Assembly (NCBI RefSeq): GCF_010686685.1
Contig: NZ_JAAGWD010000003.1
Location: 434,001 to 498,000, forward strand
Direction of reading: 5' to 3'
Source: Pontibacter burrus
GTDB taxonomy: Bacteria > Bacteroidota > Bacteroidia > Cytophagales > Hymenobacteraceae
DNA length: 64,000 bases
Part shown: positions 35,499 to 45,419 of the stretch, in pieces
Position numbering within the stretch: position 1 is the first letter of the stretch
Layout of the letters: each line of letters begins with the position of its first letter
Made by a program: the position numbers and the translations under genes
The notes under the pieces: model-generated
Seen by the model: only the letters and a program-made list of their open reading frames with translations
Database searches by the model: none
Told to the model about the DNA's origin: nothing

Positions 35499-37844
35499 TT
35501 ACAGAAACTGCACGGTAATGTAACTGTTGGTATTACGGCCCTGGTCGTCGGTGCAGGAGATTTTATACTTACCGGCTCGTGTTGGCTCAAAAAACACCTG
35601 TTCGCTGGCTGGGGCGACTTTCAGAAATTTATCGTTGATGTACCAGTAAACCTGCTTTACTTCGTTGTGTGCGTTAGCGTACAACATGAGCTTTTGTTTT
35701 TCTTCCCGTTCTAAAATGTATTCCATTTCGGATGCAGGCGATGTGATAACTGGTGCAAATTCCTGGAAAATGCGGCTGCAAGCAGGGTTATGACCGGGAA
35801 TACGCTGGTACGGGATATGCTCTGCGTTATAAAAGCTCAAGATCTCTGGGGCAAGATTCGGATACCACTTTTGCAGCACGCCGGTTTCCGGCTGGCAGGT
35901 GGTACAATAGGCGTACTTTTCATCCACAGAAACCGCTACTTTTTTCAGGTGTGAACATTTAGATACACGTGAAATGCCCGGAATAAATGTATCCATTACC
36001 AGATCGGAGCAAAAGCTGTTAGCCGGTGCCCCTGTTGCAGTACAAACTGCACGGTTCGCTACTGATTCAGGGGGCGAAAACCAGTTGTTGGGGCTGTTAT
36101 AGTCTATGGCATTAAAAATATCGAACAACAGTGGTGTGGCCGAATCGGTGCCGTTAAGTTCCGGAACGCCTTCCCCTGAAAAGTTGCCTACCCACACACC
36201 TACCGTATAGTTTTTGTTGTAGCCAATGCTCCAGGCGTCGCGCCTGCCATACGAAGTGCCGGTTTTCCAGGCTATTTTAGGTAAATGGGCACTGTTTTGT
36301 GCGTTATGCGGCAGATCGGGTCGCAATAGCTGCGTTAGGATCTGGTTTAACATGTATGCCGATGCCGGGGAGAAAACTTGCTTCTGGACTATAGTTGTAT
36401 CCTGCTGCAGAAACCGGACCGGGCTATAGTTGCCGTTGTTAGCCAGCGCTGCATAAAGCGCCGTAAGTTCTTCCAGGGTAACGCCACAACCGCCCAGTAT
36501 CAGCGACAGTCCAAGCTCGTTGCCGTTCCGCTTCATTTCCGAGAACTCAGCCTGCTGCAGTTTTTTTACAAAGGTGTGCACGCCTACCTGATCCAGCAAC
36601 TTTACAGCCGGTATATTCAGCGAAGTGGCCAGCGCATGTTCTATCGTTACGTTGCCGTTATAGTTGCCGAAATAGTTCTGGGGCCGGTAACCAGCATAGT
36701 CAACCGGCACATCACTGATAATGGTTTTAGGTGTGATCAATCCTTTATCAATAGCAGTAGCATAAAGAAAGGGCTTAAGCGTGCTGCCAGGCGAGCGGAT
36801 GGCCCGTACGCCATCTACCTGCCCGCCATGTGCTGCATCAGAAAAGTCTGCAGAACCCAGGTAGGCTTCCACTGCTTTTGTTTGATTATTGATGACCAGT
36901 ACGGCTGCATTATGGATATTCTGGTAACGCAGGCGCTGCATGTAGTTGTAGGCCAGTTGCTCTACTTTTTCCTGTATCCGCCGGTTAAGCGTTGTTTTAA
37001 TGTTCGGCTGATTTCTATAGTTGCGGAACATGCGGTAGGCAAAATGCGGGGCAACTTTGGGGGCCTCAAGCCGGGTGGCTTCCAAAGGTTCCTGTAGTGC
37101 ATCTTCCAATGCATCCGCCGGAAAAGCTTTTTCTCTTTTATAGTAATTTAGCCACTTGTTCCGGAATGCAACTATAAGCGCATTTTGCCCACCGATGCGT
37201 AACGACGATGGCTTATTCGGGATAACGGTTAACGTAACGGCCTGGGCCAGACTTAGTTGATTTGGCGATTGGTGGAAGAACAGGACAGACGCTGCTTTAA
37301 CGCCTTCGATGTTGCCACCAAAAGGTACCAGGTTTAAGTATAGTTGCAGGATCTCGTCTTTGCTATAGTTCAGCTCCAGTTGCAGCGCCCTAAAAATCTC
37401 GATGGCTTTGTTGCGGTAGGTGCGTTTTTGAGGATACAGCAGCCTGGCTACCTGCATGGTTATAGTGGATGCCCCCGACGTGGTTTTACCTGTTATGAGG
37501 TTATAATAAGCCGCCCTGACGATTGCTGCAGGATTTACTCCCGGATGATAGTAGAAATAACGGTCCTCTTTCAGTAGCACGGCTTTTTTCAGCACCGGAT
37601 TCAGCTCGTCGGGCTCCAATCGCATACGCCATTTATCATCCTTGCTCAGGAAAGCATTGATCTCACTGCCATCAGAAGCCGTGATTACCGGAGAATAAGA
37701 GACATTTATAGTTAAGGGATAAAGCCAGTTAAGAACTAAGAAAGCAACTATAGGCGTCAGCAGTACAAACGCGAAACCAAACCAACGCCTTTTTATGGCT
37801 ATTGAGAGCTTAGGAAGTTTAAACGAATGTAGCAAAAGACGCAT
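35499..37844 (-). CDS. pbpC: Penicillin-binding protein 1C
   Basis: 781 residues from ATG 37844 (an in-frame TTG one codon earlier is ignored). One N-terminal transmembrane helix (about 22-41), GT51 domain with KEDRYFYYHPGVN (Glu93 nearby) and GASTITMQVARLL, then a transpeptidase with the active-site SxxK (GSTLKPFLYA) and KTGTSYGRRDAW, then the C-terminal BiPBP_C domain with QQVFFEPTRAGKYKISCTDDQGR. PBP1C is a bifunctional glycan-polymerising and cross-linking enzyme. It is downstream of the alpha-2-macroglobulin gene, as in E. coli yfhM-pbpC, and only about 40 bp separates them. Confidence 0.95.
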   Translation of the reverse strand: MRLLLHSFKLPKLSIAIKRRWFGFAFVLLTPIVAFLVLNWLYPLTINVSYSPVITASDGSEINAFLSKDDKWRMRLEPDELNPVLKKAVLLKEDRYFYYHPGVNPAAIVRAAYYNLITGKTTSGASTITMQVARLLYPQKRTYRNKAIEIFRALQLELNYSKDEILQLYLNLVPFGGNIEGVKAASVLFFHQSPNQLSLAQAVTLTVIPNKPSSLRIGGQNALIVAFRNKWLNYYKREKAFPADALEDALQEPLEATRLEAPKVAPHFAYRMFRNYRNQPNIKTTLNRRIQEKVEQLAYNYMQRLRYQNIHNAAVLVINNQTKAVEAYLGSADFSDAAHGGQVDGVRAIRSPGSTLKPFLYATAIDKGLITPKTIISDVPVDYAGYRPQNYFGNYNGNVTIEHALATSLNIPAVKLLDQVGVHTFVKKLQQAEFSEMKRNGNELGLSLILGGCGVTLEELTALYAALANNGNYSPVRFLQQDTTIVQKQVFSPASAYMLNQILTQLLRPDLPHNAQNSAHLPKIAWKTGTSYGRRDAWSIGYNKNYTVGVWVGNFSGEGVPELNGTDSATPLLFDIFNAIDYNSPNNWFSPPESVANRAVCTATGAPANSFCSDLVMDTFIPGISRVSKCSHLKKVAVSVDEKYAYCTTCQPETGVLQKWYPNLAPEILSFYNAEHIPYQRIPGHNPACSRIFQEFAPVITSPASEMEYILEREEKQKLMLYANAHNEVKQVYWYINDKFLKVAPASEQVFFEPTRAGKYKISCTDDQGRNTNSYITVQFL

Positions 37845-37883
37845 CAAACTATAGGTGTCTCAGTACTCAAACTCAATGTAATC

Positions 37884-40800
37884 TCATCTCACTTTAACTG
37901 TGCCGGCGCCGTGGTAACTATGGTATTCGGCATTGTACATGGCATCGGCACCTACAGGCCCCAGCTTAAAGGTACCTTTCGATACTGCACGTACTTGGTA
38001 AAAGAAGTATTGCTGCTTTGGTTGTGCTGTTGCATAAATGTTGATGCGGTCGTCCCGGATGTCGATGTAGTCAGGCAATGCAGGTTGTTGTTTCTGTATC
38101 CAACTGAACTCACGTTCGGTCATCAGGCGCGGGTTCTCAATTTCGAAAGCTGCAGGAAGCATGTCGGTTATAGCTACGTTCGGTATCGTTCTTCCGTCCA
38201 GCGACTGCAGGGCTATTCTAACTATAACCAGGTCATTTTGCTTTACTGAGTTGCTGGTTATTTCCTTACCGTCACGGGTAAAAAAGTTGCGGCGCACCTG
38301 CATATAGTTGTCTTCTTGTTTATAGTTGCCGCTCTGGCTTATACCTTCCGCTTCCCAGAAGTAATATAGCGTACCCTTGCCGGAGCTGCGTAACGTAATC
38401 GCGCCTGACTTAATCTTATCCTGTAAAACCAAATCCCTATCCTGGTATGTGCCAATTACTTTACCGTTCTGTAAAACCTGTAGCGTGCTGTTACCTGCAT
38501 TGCGGCTAGCCAGTTTGCCAAGCGCCATCAAAGCAAAAGCGCGTTCCTGTGTGTTGTACCACCGGTTAGATCGGAGCTCTTCAGATAAATGCCTTGCAAG
38601 CGTGGCAACCTGCGGGTTCTCCGGATCAGCTTCAATCAACCCGTTCAGCGATATGGCCATGTCGCGCATTGGAGAGTAAAAACTGCCATCCAATGCCCGA
38701 ACAGACGTTTCGCCGGAGAAGGAGCGGGGTAGTACTTGGTTAAAGCTTTCTCGCCTTCCGTTCAGGGCGTATGTGCTGGCCAGCAGGTAGCGGCTATCCA
38801 GTGAGAGCAGCTCCGGCTTTGCTTTATAGTAGTTCATCGTTGCCCAATCGGGTTTGCCGGCTATAGTTAGCACATAAAGTGAGTAAGCTGTCTCGCGCGA
38901 AGCGATGTATTTGCTTTGCACCTGTCGGCTTGCGTTATAGTAGCGGTATTCTTCCATGCCTTTGCCTTTTACTTTGCGTTGCAGGTAGGTCAGCGCCTTG
39001 TCCAATACCTGTTGTGTTACCGGGTAGCCTGCTTTTCTGGCTTCCAGTAAGAAGTGTGTGGCATAGGCACTGCTCCACCAGTCGGTATTTTCGGCGCCGG
39101 GCCAGTAGGTAAATCCGCCATCGTACTGCTGCGTGAGCTCAATCTTTGTAATTGCTTCCTGCACCAGGTAAGCCGGGTTGTAGGTCCTATTCTGCTGTGT
39201 TTGCTGCAGCGAGCGGGCCAGGTCGGTATAATAAAGCAGCGGGAAGGCCGTGGATGTGGTCTGCTCCAGGCAACCATGCGGATAGCGCAGTAGGAAGGTT
39301 ATATCGTCGGTAAACTGTGCCAGTGGCGAATTACTGACGATTAGTTTAGAGGATACCGATGAAGGGATAAAGTCATGGTTAAGCCTGATCTCTTTTGTGG
39401 CACCATCTTTTATAGTCCCGGCTTCGGTTACTTTGGCAAGCGGCGCAGTCGGGCGAACGGTGATGTCGGTGGTGTTACTGAATTTTTCGCCGAGTGCATT
39501 GGTCGTAACGATAACTTTAGCCTGGCCTATATTGGATGCTGCCACTACTTTATAGTTTACACGGGCCTCAGCGTTCGGTTTTATAGTTACTGATTGAGCA
39601 GCTGTGCCTACCAGGCGGAGCGGGCCTGTAACGGTAATGCTGCTGCTGGCCGTTGCGGTATTGGCCGTTGTATTGGTTAATGTTACCGGTACCAGCATCG
39701 TATCTCCCGGGCTAACAAAACGCGGCAGCGCCGTACTGATGACCACCGGATCAGAAACCCGCATCATTTTCTCTGCAGAACCAAATGATTTTCCTTTATA
39801 AGCTACTGCCATAACCCGCAGCGAGCCAGAAAACTCAGGTATCTTTACTTTAACTATAGCTTCACCATTTCCATTCGTTTTCAGATGCTCGCTCCATAAT
39901 GACACTAGCTTAACGCGCTTGGATGTAAGCGGATTGATGCGCTTCTCCAGGTCATAGCCATCACCGCCTACACTCGACCTACCTGCCAACTCCGGAAACA
40001 GGTAAGGGTACAGGTCATAAGCTTCAGTAGCCAAGGCGCGTTTCTGGTAAAAGTACCCATGCGGGTTAGGCGTTTTATAGTCTTTGAGTTGCAGGATGCC
40101 CTCGTCTACTACAGCCAGCGTAACTTCGGCGTTCGGAACGGTTTTGATCTTCACCTGCTGTTGCCTGCCCGAGCGTGATACATCAGGTGCTGTAATTGCT
40201 ACGGCAAGTTTTGTTTCTGATGATGTAACCTGTAGCGGTTTAAAGCCGCGAGCTATAGTTAAAGGCATACGGTTGTCCTTAACTTGGCGCAATGCGGTAG
40301 CCGTGATGTAGACAGTAGGCAGGTGCTCGCTAACTATAGGCAACGTAAGCGAAGCGGCTTTTTTATCAGTTTTAAGATAATAATAGCTAAGTACCTGGTC
40401 CTGCTCTACGGTTACCAGAATTTTGCCAGCAAATGGTGATTTAAACAGTATTTTTGCCTTATCGCCAACCGCATAGGTTTCTTTGTCGATAGTTATGTCT
40501 ACTTCGCCCTCGGTATTAACAGCAAACGAGGTGCTTTCGGTATCGCCCCAGCCATAGGCGTAAAACTCCTGCGCCACATAATTATAGGCTCCGGGCCGCA
40601 TTATACGCAGCTCATACTCACCCGACGAAACAGGGGTAAAGCTGAAGTTTGCTCCGCCAGCTGGCACATTAACCTGTTTGCTGAGCACCACATTTTCTTT
40701 GCGCTGCGATTTATAGTTATAGTTGTCGGAATATCGCTCTATTACTGATTCGTAGGTGTAGCGCACTAGTTGCACCTGTGCTGTAGCGGCTACTGGTTTA

Positions 40801-43304
40801 CCATCGCGATTCAGGGCAAGGAGCGGAATGTGCATTTGCTTTCTGGTGCTCACATAAGCATCAAAGGTCCGGATACCGAAATACACCTGTTGCGTGCTTA
40901 CATCAAACTTGCTCAGCCTGTTAACCGGTCTGCCGGATTCATCAAAAACAGTAGTATAAACCGAACCGTCCAGTAACCCAACATCTTTATAGTCTGTCAA
41001 TTGGAAAGTTTCCTGGCCCTTACCCTGTTCGTTGGTTTCTCCCTGGCGCACGCTGCTTTGTATGTCTACCGCACCCGAGGTGTTGATATCGAAAGTATAG
41101 TCCGGGTAGTTTTTTGGGGAAAATGCTTTCTTTTTAAGGTTGAGCTGTACTTCGTAATTACGGTTTGCTGCCGGTGGGCCAAACAGGTTTTGCGCTGTTA
41201 AATCAACTATAAGTTTATCGCCTGGTATGTAAGATGATTTGTTAAGGATAGCAGTAACCTTCAGGCGATCCGGCATGAATTCTTCCACACCAATTTTATG
41301 AGCGTTTAGCAGCACGTCGTTGCCGGAATACACCTCTATCGTATAGGTGCCTGTAACGGCAGCGGTGCCTAACACAAAATCAGCAGTAGTGGCGCCTTGC
41401 TGGTTCAGTTTTGACTTAATGCTGCGGTACTCTTTGCCATTAGGCAGCAGCAGTTTTAGCTTAACAGGCAGGCCGGCTATAGTTTCCCAGTTGGTTGTCC
41501 GGATAATGGTGTTGACATGCACCGTATCGCCAGGGCGGTAGAGGTCGCGGTCGCCGTAGATGTAAGCTTCATACTCCAACTGTCCTAAGCGTTTTCCACC
41601 TACATCAAAACGTGAAGTATTGACCTGTGTCTGGCTGTAAGGCATGTAGTTAAAGTCGTGTTCCAGTCGCGCTGTTATCAGGCCCATTTTAAAATCCGGA
41701 GCGACTTTATCTATGTTACTGAACCTTGCTACGCCATCCTTATCAGTAGTAGCTTTATGAATAACCTGGTTATTGGTACTGATAAAACGGATCTCAACAC
41801 CGGGCAAGGTAGTAGCATCGCGGATAGAGTTTGCAAACACAACCACATCGTTCTTACCCTGCTTAGCTATCAGTCCTATATCAGAAACAGACACGATCTT
41901 GGAATCTTTCAGCCAGCTCTTTTCTGTACTGGTCACTGTAATTACATATAGGCCTTTAAACTGGCTGTCAAAATCCAAGTCATCGAGGTCTAGGTGGAGC
42001 AGGCGGTTGCTGCCCTGCTTGCGCAGGCTTTTGGTGTCGTATTCCCGCTCAAAAATGATGTTTCCGTTGTTGTCGTTCACATCGTAGTAGTAACTCTCGT
42101 AATATTCTTCTGCTTCCTGGTCGTAATAGCCGTCGTAGTGTTTGCCTTCCTGCAGGTAGCGCAGCATGTTGTTCTCGTAAACTTTGCCAATGCTGACCTT
42201 AATGCGTGGCACCTGCACCAGGTTCAGAGCAATGTCGCGGGAGCCTTTGCTGCTCAGGTAAATGCTTCTGGGGTTTGCAAAAGCTACGGTAGGCTGCAGC
42301 GTGTTAAATGTTACCGGATGCCTGTAGCTCTTTCCCATTTCCTTACCTGCTACTCCGGCCAGTTTTCCGTCTATAGTTAGTGTATAGTTCTCCTGACCCG
42401 AAAAATTACCTTGCAGCACCAGGCCGTTATCCAGCCGTTCTACTGTAAAGGTTCTGCGTGGTTCTATCGTTAGCAGGCTGTGCAGGTCTGCATTCGTAAC
42501 TGGTTGTGTGGTGAATACATAGATGCGTTCCTGGCCTTCTTCATATGCGGTGGCAACTTCTGTGATCTGCATCTGCCTGCGACTTGGCAGTTCTATTTGG
42601 CGTTCTATAGTTTGGGTGGTCTGGTATGTGCTGCCGGGCATGCGCAAGCCCTTGGCTATTGTTAGCCGAACCGGCACCGCATTATCTGTTTCCTGGCGCA
42701 GCCCTTTCAGTTTTATCGTTATGCTCTCGCGGTTACTGCTTACAAGTTCTGCCGGTACTTCGGTATTGTTCTGGAACACTTGCAAGGCCTCACGAAGCGA
42801 CGGCAGGTTAACCGGATAGTTAAAGTAAAGCTGCAGGTTTGCTTCCAGTTCTGTTGGATTATTCTCGTTCAGTGTCCAGTAAGAGTTGGTTTTAGTAAGC
42901 GCCAGGTAAGGCGTATGAAAGGTAAAGCCCTGTCCGCTGGGTATCTTATAGTTGCTGCCAGTATGAAGCAGCAGTTTATCTGTTAACTCGGCCTGGTAGT
43001 TTGTACTTGGTGCAAAAGGCCTAGAAGGGGAGAACACTAATTCATCGGGGGCAGTCCATTTAAACTGGCCGGGCACTGCCGGCCTGATGCTGATATAAGG
43101 TATCGTATCCCATTGATTCAGTAAGGAGTCTGAGACGAGATCTTTATTAAATTTAAATACCAGGTTCTGTTCCTGTGCTATCTGTTGTTCAAAATTCCGG
43201 CTTTCGAGGTATAGTTCATCACTCGGGCGGTTGCAGGCAGCGGTAAAGGCTATTATACTTAACAGCGAGTATGCCTTTAGTAAGTACTTCAGGGATTTTT
43301 TCAT
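37884..43304 (-). CDS. Bacterial alpha-2-macroglobulin family lipoprotein
   Basis: 1806 residues. The signal peptide ends at FTAACNRP (lipobox TAAC), so it is a lipoprotein. Successive macroglobulin-type beta domains fill the first 1100 residues (GDRDLYRPGDTVHVNTIIR is the MG signature). The thioester region is intact: YPHGCLEQTTS with Cys1345 and Gln1348 matching the C-x-E-Q motif, followed by alpha-alpha-toroid helices (VQEAITKIELTQQYDGGFTYWPG). This is a protease trap that, with PBP1C, is thought to guard the envelope against host or rival proteases. The gene is directly upstream of pbpC. Confidence 0.95.
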   Translation of the reverse strand: MKKSLKYLLKAYSLLSIIAFTAACNRPSDELYLESRNFEQQIAQEQNLVFKFNKDLVSDSLLNQWDTIPYISIRPAVPGQFKWTAPDELVFSPSRPFAPSTNYQAELTDKLLLHTGSNYKIPSGQGFTFHTPYLALTKTNSYWTLNENNPTELEANLQLYFNYPVNLPSLREALQVFQNNTEVPAELVSSNRESITIKLKGLRQETDNAVPVRLTIAKGLRMPGSTYQTTQTIERQIELPSRRQMQITEVATAYEEGQERIYVFTTQPVTNADLHSLLTIEPRRTFTVERLDNGLVLQGNFSGQENYTLTIDGKLAGVAGKEMGKSYRHPVTFNTLQPTVAFANPRSIYLSSKGSRDIALNLVQVPRIKVSIGKVYENNMLRYLQEGKHYDGYYDQEAEEYYESYYYDVNDNNGNIIFEREYDTKSLRKQGSNRLLHLDLDDLDFDSQFKGLYVITVTSTEKSWLKDSKIVSVSDIGLIAKQGKNDVVVFANSIRDATTLPGVEIRFISTNNQVIHKATTDKDGVARFSNIDKVAPDFKMGLITARLEHDFNYMPYSQTQVNTSRFDVGGKRLGQLEYEAYIYGDRDLYRPGDTVHVNTIIRTTNWETIAGLPVKLKLLLPNGKEYRSIKSKLNQQGATTADFVLGTAAVTGTYTIEVYSGNDVLLNAHKIGVEEFMPDRLKVTAILNKSSYIPGDKLIVDLTAQNLFGPPAANRNYEVQLNLKKKAFSPKNYPDYTFDINTSGAVDIQSSVRQGETNEQGKGQETFQLTDYKDVGLLDGSVYTTVFDESGRPVNRLSKFDVSTQQVYFGIRTFDAYVSTRKQMHIPLLALNRDGKPVAATAQVQLVRYTYESVIERYSDNYNYKSQRKENVVLSKQVNVPAGGANFSFTPVSSGEYELRIMRPGAYNYVAQEFYAYGWGDTESTSFAVNTEGEVDITIDKETYAVGDKAKILFKSPFAGKILVTVEQDQVLSYYYLKTDKKAASLTLPIVSEHLPTVYITATALRQVKDNRMPLTIARGFKPLQVTSSETKLAVAITAPDVSRSGRQQQVKIKTVPNAEVTLAVVDEGILQLKDYKTPNPHGYFYQKRALATEAYDLYPYLFPELAGRSSVGGDGYDLEKRINPLTSKRVKLVSLWSEHLKTNGNGEAIVKVKIPEFSGSLRVMAVAYKGKSFGSAEKMMRVSDPVVISTALPRFVSPGDTMLVPVTLTNTTANTATASSSITVTGPLRLVGTAAQSVTIKPNAEARVNYKVVAASNIGQAKVIVTTNALGEKFSNTTDITVRPTAPLAKVTEAGTIKDGATKEIRLNHDFIPSSVSSKLIVSNSPLAQFTDDITFLLRYPHGCLEQTTSTAFPLLYYTDLARSLQQTQQNRTYNPAYLVQEAITKIELTQQYDGGFTYWPGAENTDWWSSAYATHFLLEARKAGYPVTQQVLDKALTYLQRKVKGKGMEEYRYYNASRQVQSKYIASRETAYSLYVLTIAGKPDWATMNYYKAKPELLSLDSRYLLASTYALNGRRESFNQVLPRSFSGETSVRALDGSFYSPMRDMAISLNGLIEADPENPQVATLARHLSEELRSNRWYNTQERAFALMALGKLASRNAGNSTLQVLQNGKVIGTYQDRDLVLQDKIKSGAITLRSSGKGTLYYFWEAEGISQSGNYKQEDNYMQVRRNFFTRDGKEITSNSVKQNDLVIVRIALQSLDGRTIPNVAITDMLPAAFEIENPRLMTEREFSWIQKQQPALPDYIDIRDDRINIYATAQPKQQYFFYQVRAVSKGTFKLGPVGADAMYNAEYHSYHGAGTVKVR

Positions 43305-43449
43305 CAGAAAGCGGGGATAAAGGGCCTGTAACTTACTTAAAGGTAGAAAATATTTGTATAAAAAAAGAAAATCAAATTCGGGTTTAAAATTATGGCACGC
43401 GAATTGTAACTACCCTCTACAGTTGCGTATAATGTTTTCAACTTAAAGA

Positions 43450-43992
43450 ATGAAAGTCATGAAAAAGTTAATCAGTTTTGCTCTTTGCCTAGTGTTGTTG
43501 GTTGCAGTGTCGTTGAGCGCAACTGCTCAGACCAAAGAACGTAAAGGCTGGAGCCCACAGGCTAAAGGTGCTGTAATTGGTACTGCTGCTGGCGCAGGTG
43601 CCGGTGCAATCATCCATAAGCGTAATAGAGTGGTTGGTGGTGTAGTAGGTGGTGTTGTTGGTGGCGCTGCTGGTTACGGTATCGGTAAAGCCATAGATAA
43701 CAAGCAGAAGAAAGAAGAAGCTGAAAGAATTGCTGCTGCTAACCGTGCTGCCGCTGCTAACAGGGCTGCTAATGCCCGTATGGCCTCTGCACCTAAAGCT
43801 AAGAAAGCAGTAACGCCTGCTGTTGCGGCACCTGCTGCTAATGCCTTGGTTGCGAGCACACAAGAAAATGCTTTTGCAGCAAATGCTAACTCTTTCGAGT
43901 ACCTGGCTGGTAACATGTTCCTGCCAAACCCACACTTTGGCGATACTGACAAGCCGTACCATACTTCTGAGTATAGAAGAAAGAGCTGGTAA
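43450..43992 (+). CDS. Exported glycine-zipper protein
   Basis: 180 residues (or 177 from the second ATG). A signal peptide ends at ATAQ. A glycine-zipper membrane segment follows at about 38-78 (GTAAGAGAGAIIHK, VVGGVVGGVVGGAAGYGIGKAID), like YMGG/Gly-zipper outer-membrane proteins. Then comes an Ala/Asn/Arg-rich, probably helical stretch and a Tyr/Phe-rich tail (FEYLAGNMFLPNPHFGDTD). The function is unknown; Gly zippers pack in the membrane. It lies divergent to the alpha-2-macroglobulin gene. Confidence 0.8.
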   Translation: MKVMKKLISFALCLVLLVAVSLSATAQTKERKGWSPQAKGAVIGTAAGAGAGAIIHKRNRVVGGVVGGVVGGAAGYGIGKAIDNKQKKEEAERIAAANRAAAANRAANARMASAPKAKKAVTPAVAAPAANALVASTQENAFAANANSFEYLAGNMFLPNPHFGDTDKPYHTSEYRRKSW

Positions 43993-44012
43993 AATATTTT
44001 ACTCTTAACTAT

Positions 44013-44045
44013 AAAAAAACCAGGCTGCTTTGTCTGGTTTTTTTT
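44013..44045 (+). terminator. Terminator of the glycine-zipper gene
   Basis: AAAAAAACCAG and CTGGTTTTTTTT flank a 10-nt loop. The stem is A/T-rich but long and ends in eight T. Confidence 0.7.
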
Positions 44046-44104
44046 ATAGCCGTATAAGGCGAAAAAAAACATCTTGTATTTATTATACACTAAATTCTGA
44101 ATGT

Positions 44105-44563
44105 ATGAGATCTTTAATAACAATGCTGGTAATGGGGTTTCTGCTGGTATCATGTAGCAAAGCCCCGGATATAAAAGAAGTACAGGAGCTTAACCGTGCA
44201 TTTATTGATGCCTGGAACGACCGGGACGAAAATAAGCTGGAAGACATGATGGCCGATGATGTGGACTTTGTGCAGGGCGAGATTCATTTTCGGGGCAAAT
44301 CCGAAGTAATGGACAAGTGGGTAAACGAAACCATCAAAACGATTGACGACCTGCGCCTGAGAACGATTAGCTCCGGCATTTCAGGAGACATTGCCTACGA
44401 AGCAGGTACATTTACCGTAGATGTTCTCCCAGACGCTCCGGGTCAGCCAGGTGGCGAAGGGGAAGGTAACTTTATGTTACTCTGGAAGAAAGCAGAAGAC
44501 GGTACCTGGAAACTAAGCTATGCACAGTTAGAGGACTTACCAGTGCAGGTAAAACTTCGCTAA
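44105..44563 (+). CDS. DUF4440/SnoaL-like lipoprotein
   Basis: 152 residues from ATG 44105, with a signal peptide and lipobox LVSC followed by SKAP. The mature part (EVQELNRAFIDAWNDRDENKLEDMMADDVDFVQGEIHFRGKSEVM) is the DUF4440/NTF2-like fold, ending FMLLWKKAEDGTWKLSYAQLEDL. It is related in fold to the lipoprotein next to mtgA. No promoter was found. A hairpin terminator follows. Confidence 0.82.
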   Translation: MRSLITMLVMGFLLVSCSKAPDIKEVQELNRAFIDAWNDRDENKLEDMMADDVDFVQGEIHFRGKSEVMDKWVNETIKTIDDLRLRTISSGISGDIAYEAGTFTVDVLPDAPGQPGGEGEGNFMLLWKKAEDGTWKLSYAQLEDLPVQVKLR

Positions 44564-44587
44564 GTCTTAACTATAAAATTAATCTGT

Positions 44588-44633
44588 AAAAAGCACAGGC
44601 TGCCATGTTTTACAACGGCAGCCTGTGCTTTTT
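44588..44633 (+). terminator. Strong terminator of the DUF4440 lipoprotein gene
   Basis: A 17-bp perfect stem (AAAAAGCACAGGCTGCC / GGCAGCCTGTGCTTTTT) with a 12-nt loop, 24 bp past the stop; it could work in both directions. Confidence 0.9.
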
Positions 44634-44664
44634 AATTTAGTAATATTGGACTGTTTTAAAGCAA

Positions 44665-44696
44665 AAAAGCCTGCCGGAATTAACCAGCAGGCTTTT
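44665..44696 (-). terminator. Terminator downstream of the tRNA gene
   Basis: A 10-bp stem AAAAGCCTGC / GCAGGCTTTT with a 12-nt loop and a T-run on the minus strand, starting 5 bp past the tRNA 3' end. Confidence 0.82.
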
Positions 44697-44700
44697 GTTG

Positions 44701-44774
44701 TAGCGGGGAGCAGAATCGAACTGCCGACCTCAGGGTTATGAATCCTGCGCTCTAACCATCTGAGCTACCCCGCC
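44701..44774 (-). tRNA. tRNA with anticodon CAT (tRNA-Met likely)
   Basis: On the minus strand a 74-nt cloverleaf folds: acceptor GGCGGGG with CCCCGCT (one G-U), D stem GCTC/GAGC, anticodon arm CAGGA-TTCATAA-CCCTG (A-C mismatch at 31-39), T arm GGCAG-TTCGATT-CTGCT, discriminator A. No CCA is encoded. An elongator tRNA-Met is the simplest reading; the lysidine-type tRNA-Ile(CAT) cannot be excluded from this sequence. It is followed by a terminator. Confidence 0.92.
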
Positions 44775-44909
44775 GAATTGTGGTGCAAATGTAGGTAAAA
44801 GTTTTAATACCGCACAATACCTTCGTCAGAAAAAAAATATTTTATTTTCGATATATTAATAGAATCAAAAAATAACACTATACTTACTCAGTCACTTACC
44901 ATTCTAACT

Positions 44910-45314
44910 ATGATTAAGTCTACTAAAACAAAATTTGTTGAAGAGTACGCGATAAATGCTTCCGCTAAAATTTTATATCCATACCTGAGTACGGCCGGCG
45001 GCCTTGTGCAGTGGTTCTGCGATGATGTAGTGGTGGAGGAGAACAAAGTGTTTAATTTTTTGTGGGATGGCAGCAACCACTATGCTGAGCTCACAAACTA
45101 TCGCTTAAACCGCTCTGTACGTTTCATGTTCCTGGACGAAAACAGAAACCATGTATCAGATGCCTCTTATATCGACTTCTCTATTGAGACAAGTGAGCTA
45201 ACGCAAGAGCAGTTTCTGAAAGTAACAGACTATTCTGAAGAAAATGATGTGGAAGAGTTGGCCGAGTTGTGGGACCACCTGATGCAGAAATTAAGAGAAA
45301 TAGTAGGAGGGTAG
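44910..45314 (+). CDS. START-like domain protein
   Basis: 134 residues: FVEEYAINASAKILYPYLSTAGGLVQWFCDDV, then beta-strands with a hydrophobic cavity pattern and a C-terminal amphipathic helix (DVEELAELWDHLMQKLREIV). This matches the SRPBCC/START-like proteins that are widespread in Bacteroidota, which may bind a lipid or other ligand. There is no signal peptide, so it is cytoplasmic. It is followed 105 bp later by the LptF/G gene. Function is unknown. Confidence 0.83.
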   Translation: MIKSTKTKFVEEYAINASAKILYPYLSTAGGLVQWFCDDVVVEENKVFNFLWDGSNHYAELTNYRLNRSVRFMFLDENRNHVSDASYIDFSIETSELTQEQFLKVTDYSEENDVEELAELWDHLMQKLREIVGG

Positions 45315-45336
45315 CGCGCTGTCTTATTCCGCTGCG

Positions 45337-45344
45337 TATCTTTG
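45337..45344 (+). promoter_or_regulatory. Possible -7 element of the LptF/G gene
   Basis: TATCTTTG fits TAnnTTTG and lies 75 bp upstream of the ATG, but no TTTG is at the usual upstream distance. Confidence 0.35.
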
Positions 45345-45419
45345 CACGTTTTTTGGGGGATGTGTGTTAAACTATAAGCCCATTGCGCAGGCAAAGCCGT
45401 GGTGGTTTATTTGCTCTTA

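Noticed and set aside
36378-37097. 239-codon open frame on the plus strand inside pbpC
   Set aside because: Wholly antisense to the well-supported pbpC; no domain, signal or start context.
44030-44104. N-terminal extension of the DUF4440 lipoprotein from an upstream in-frame start
   Set aside because: It begins inside the terminator of the glycine-zipper gene, and the lipoprotein signal starts at ATG 44105.
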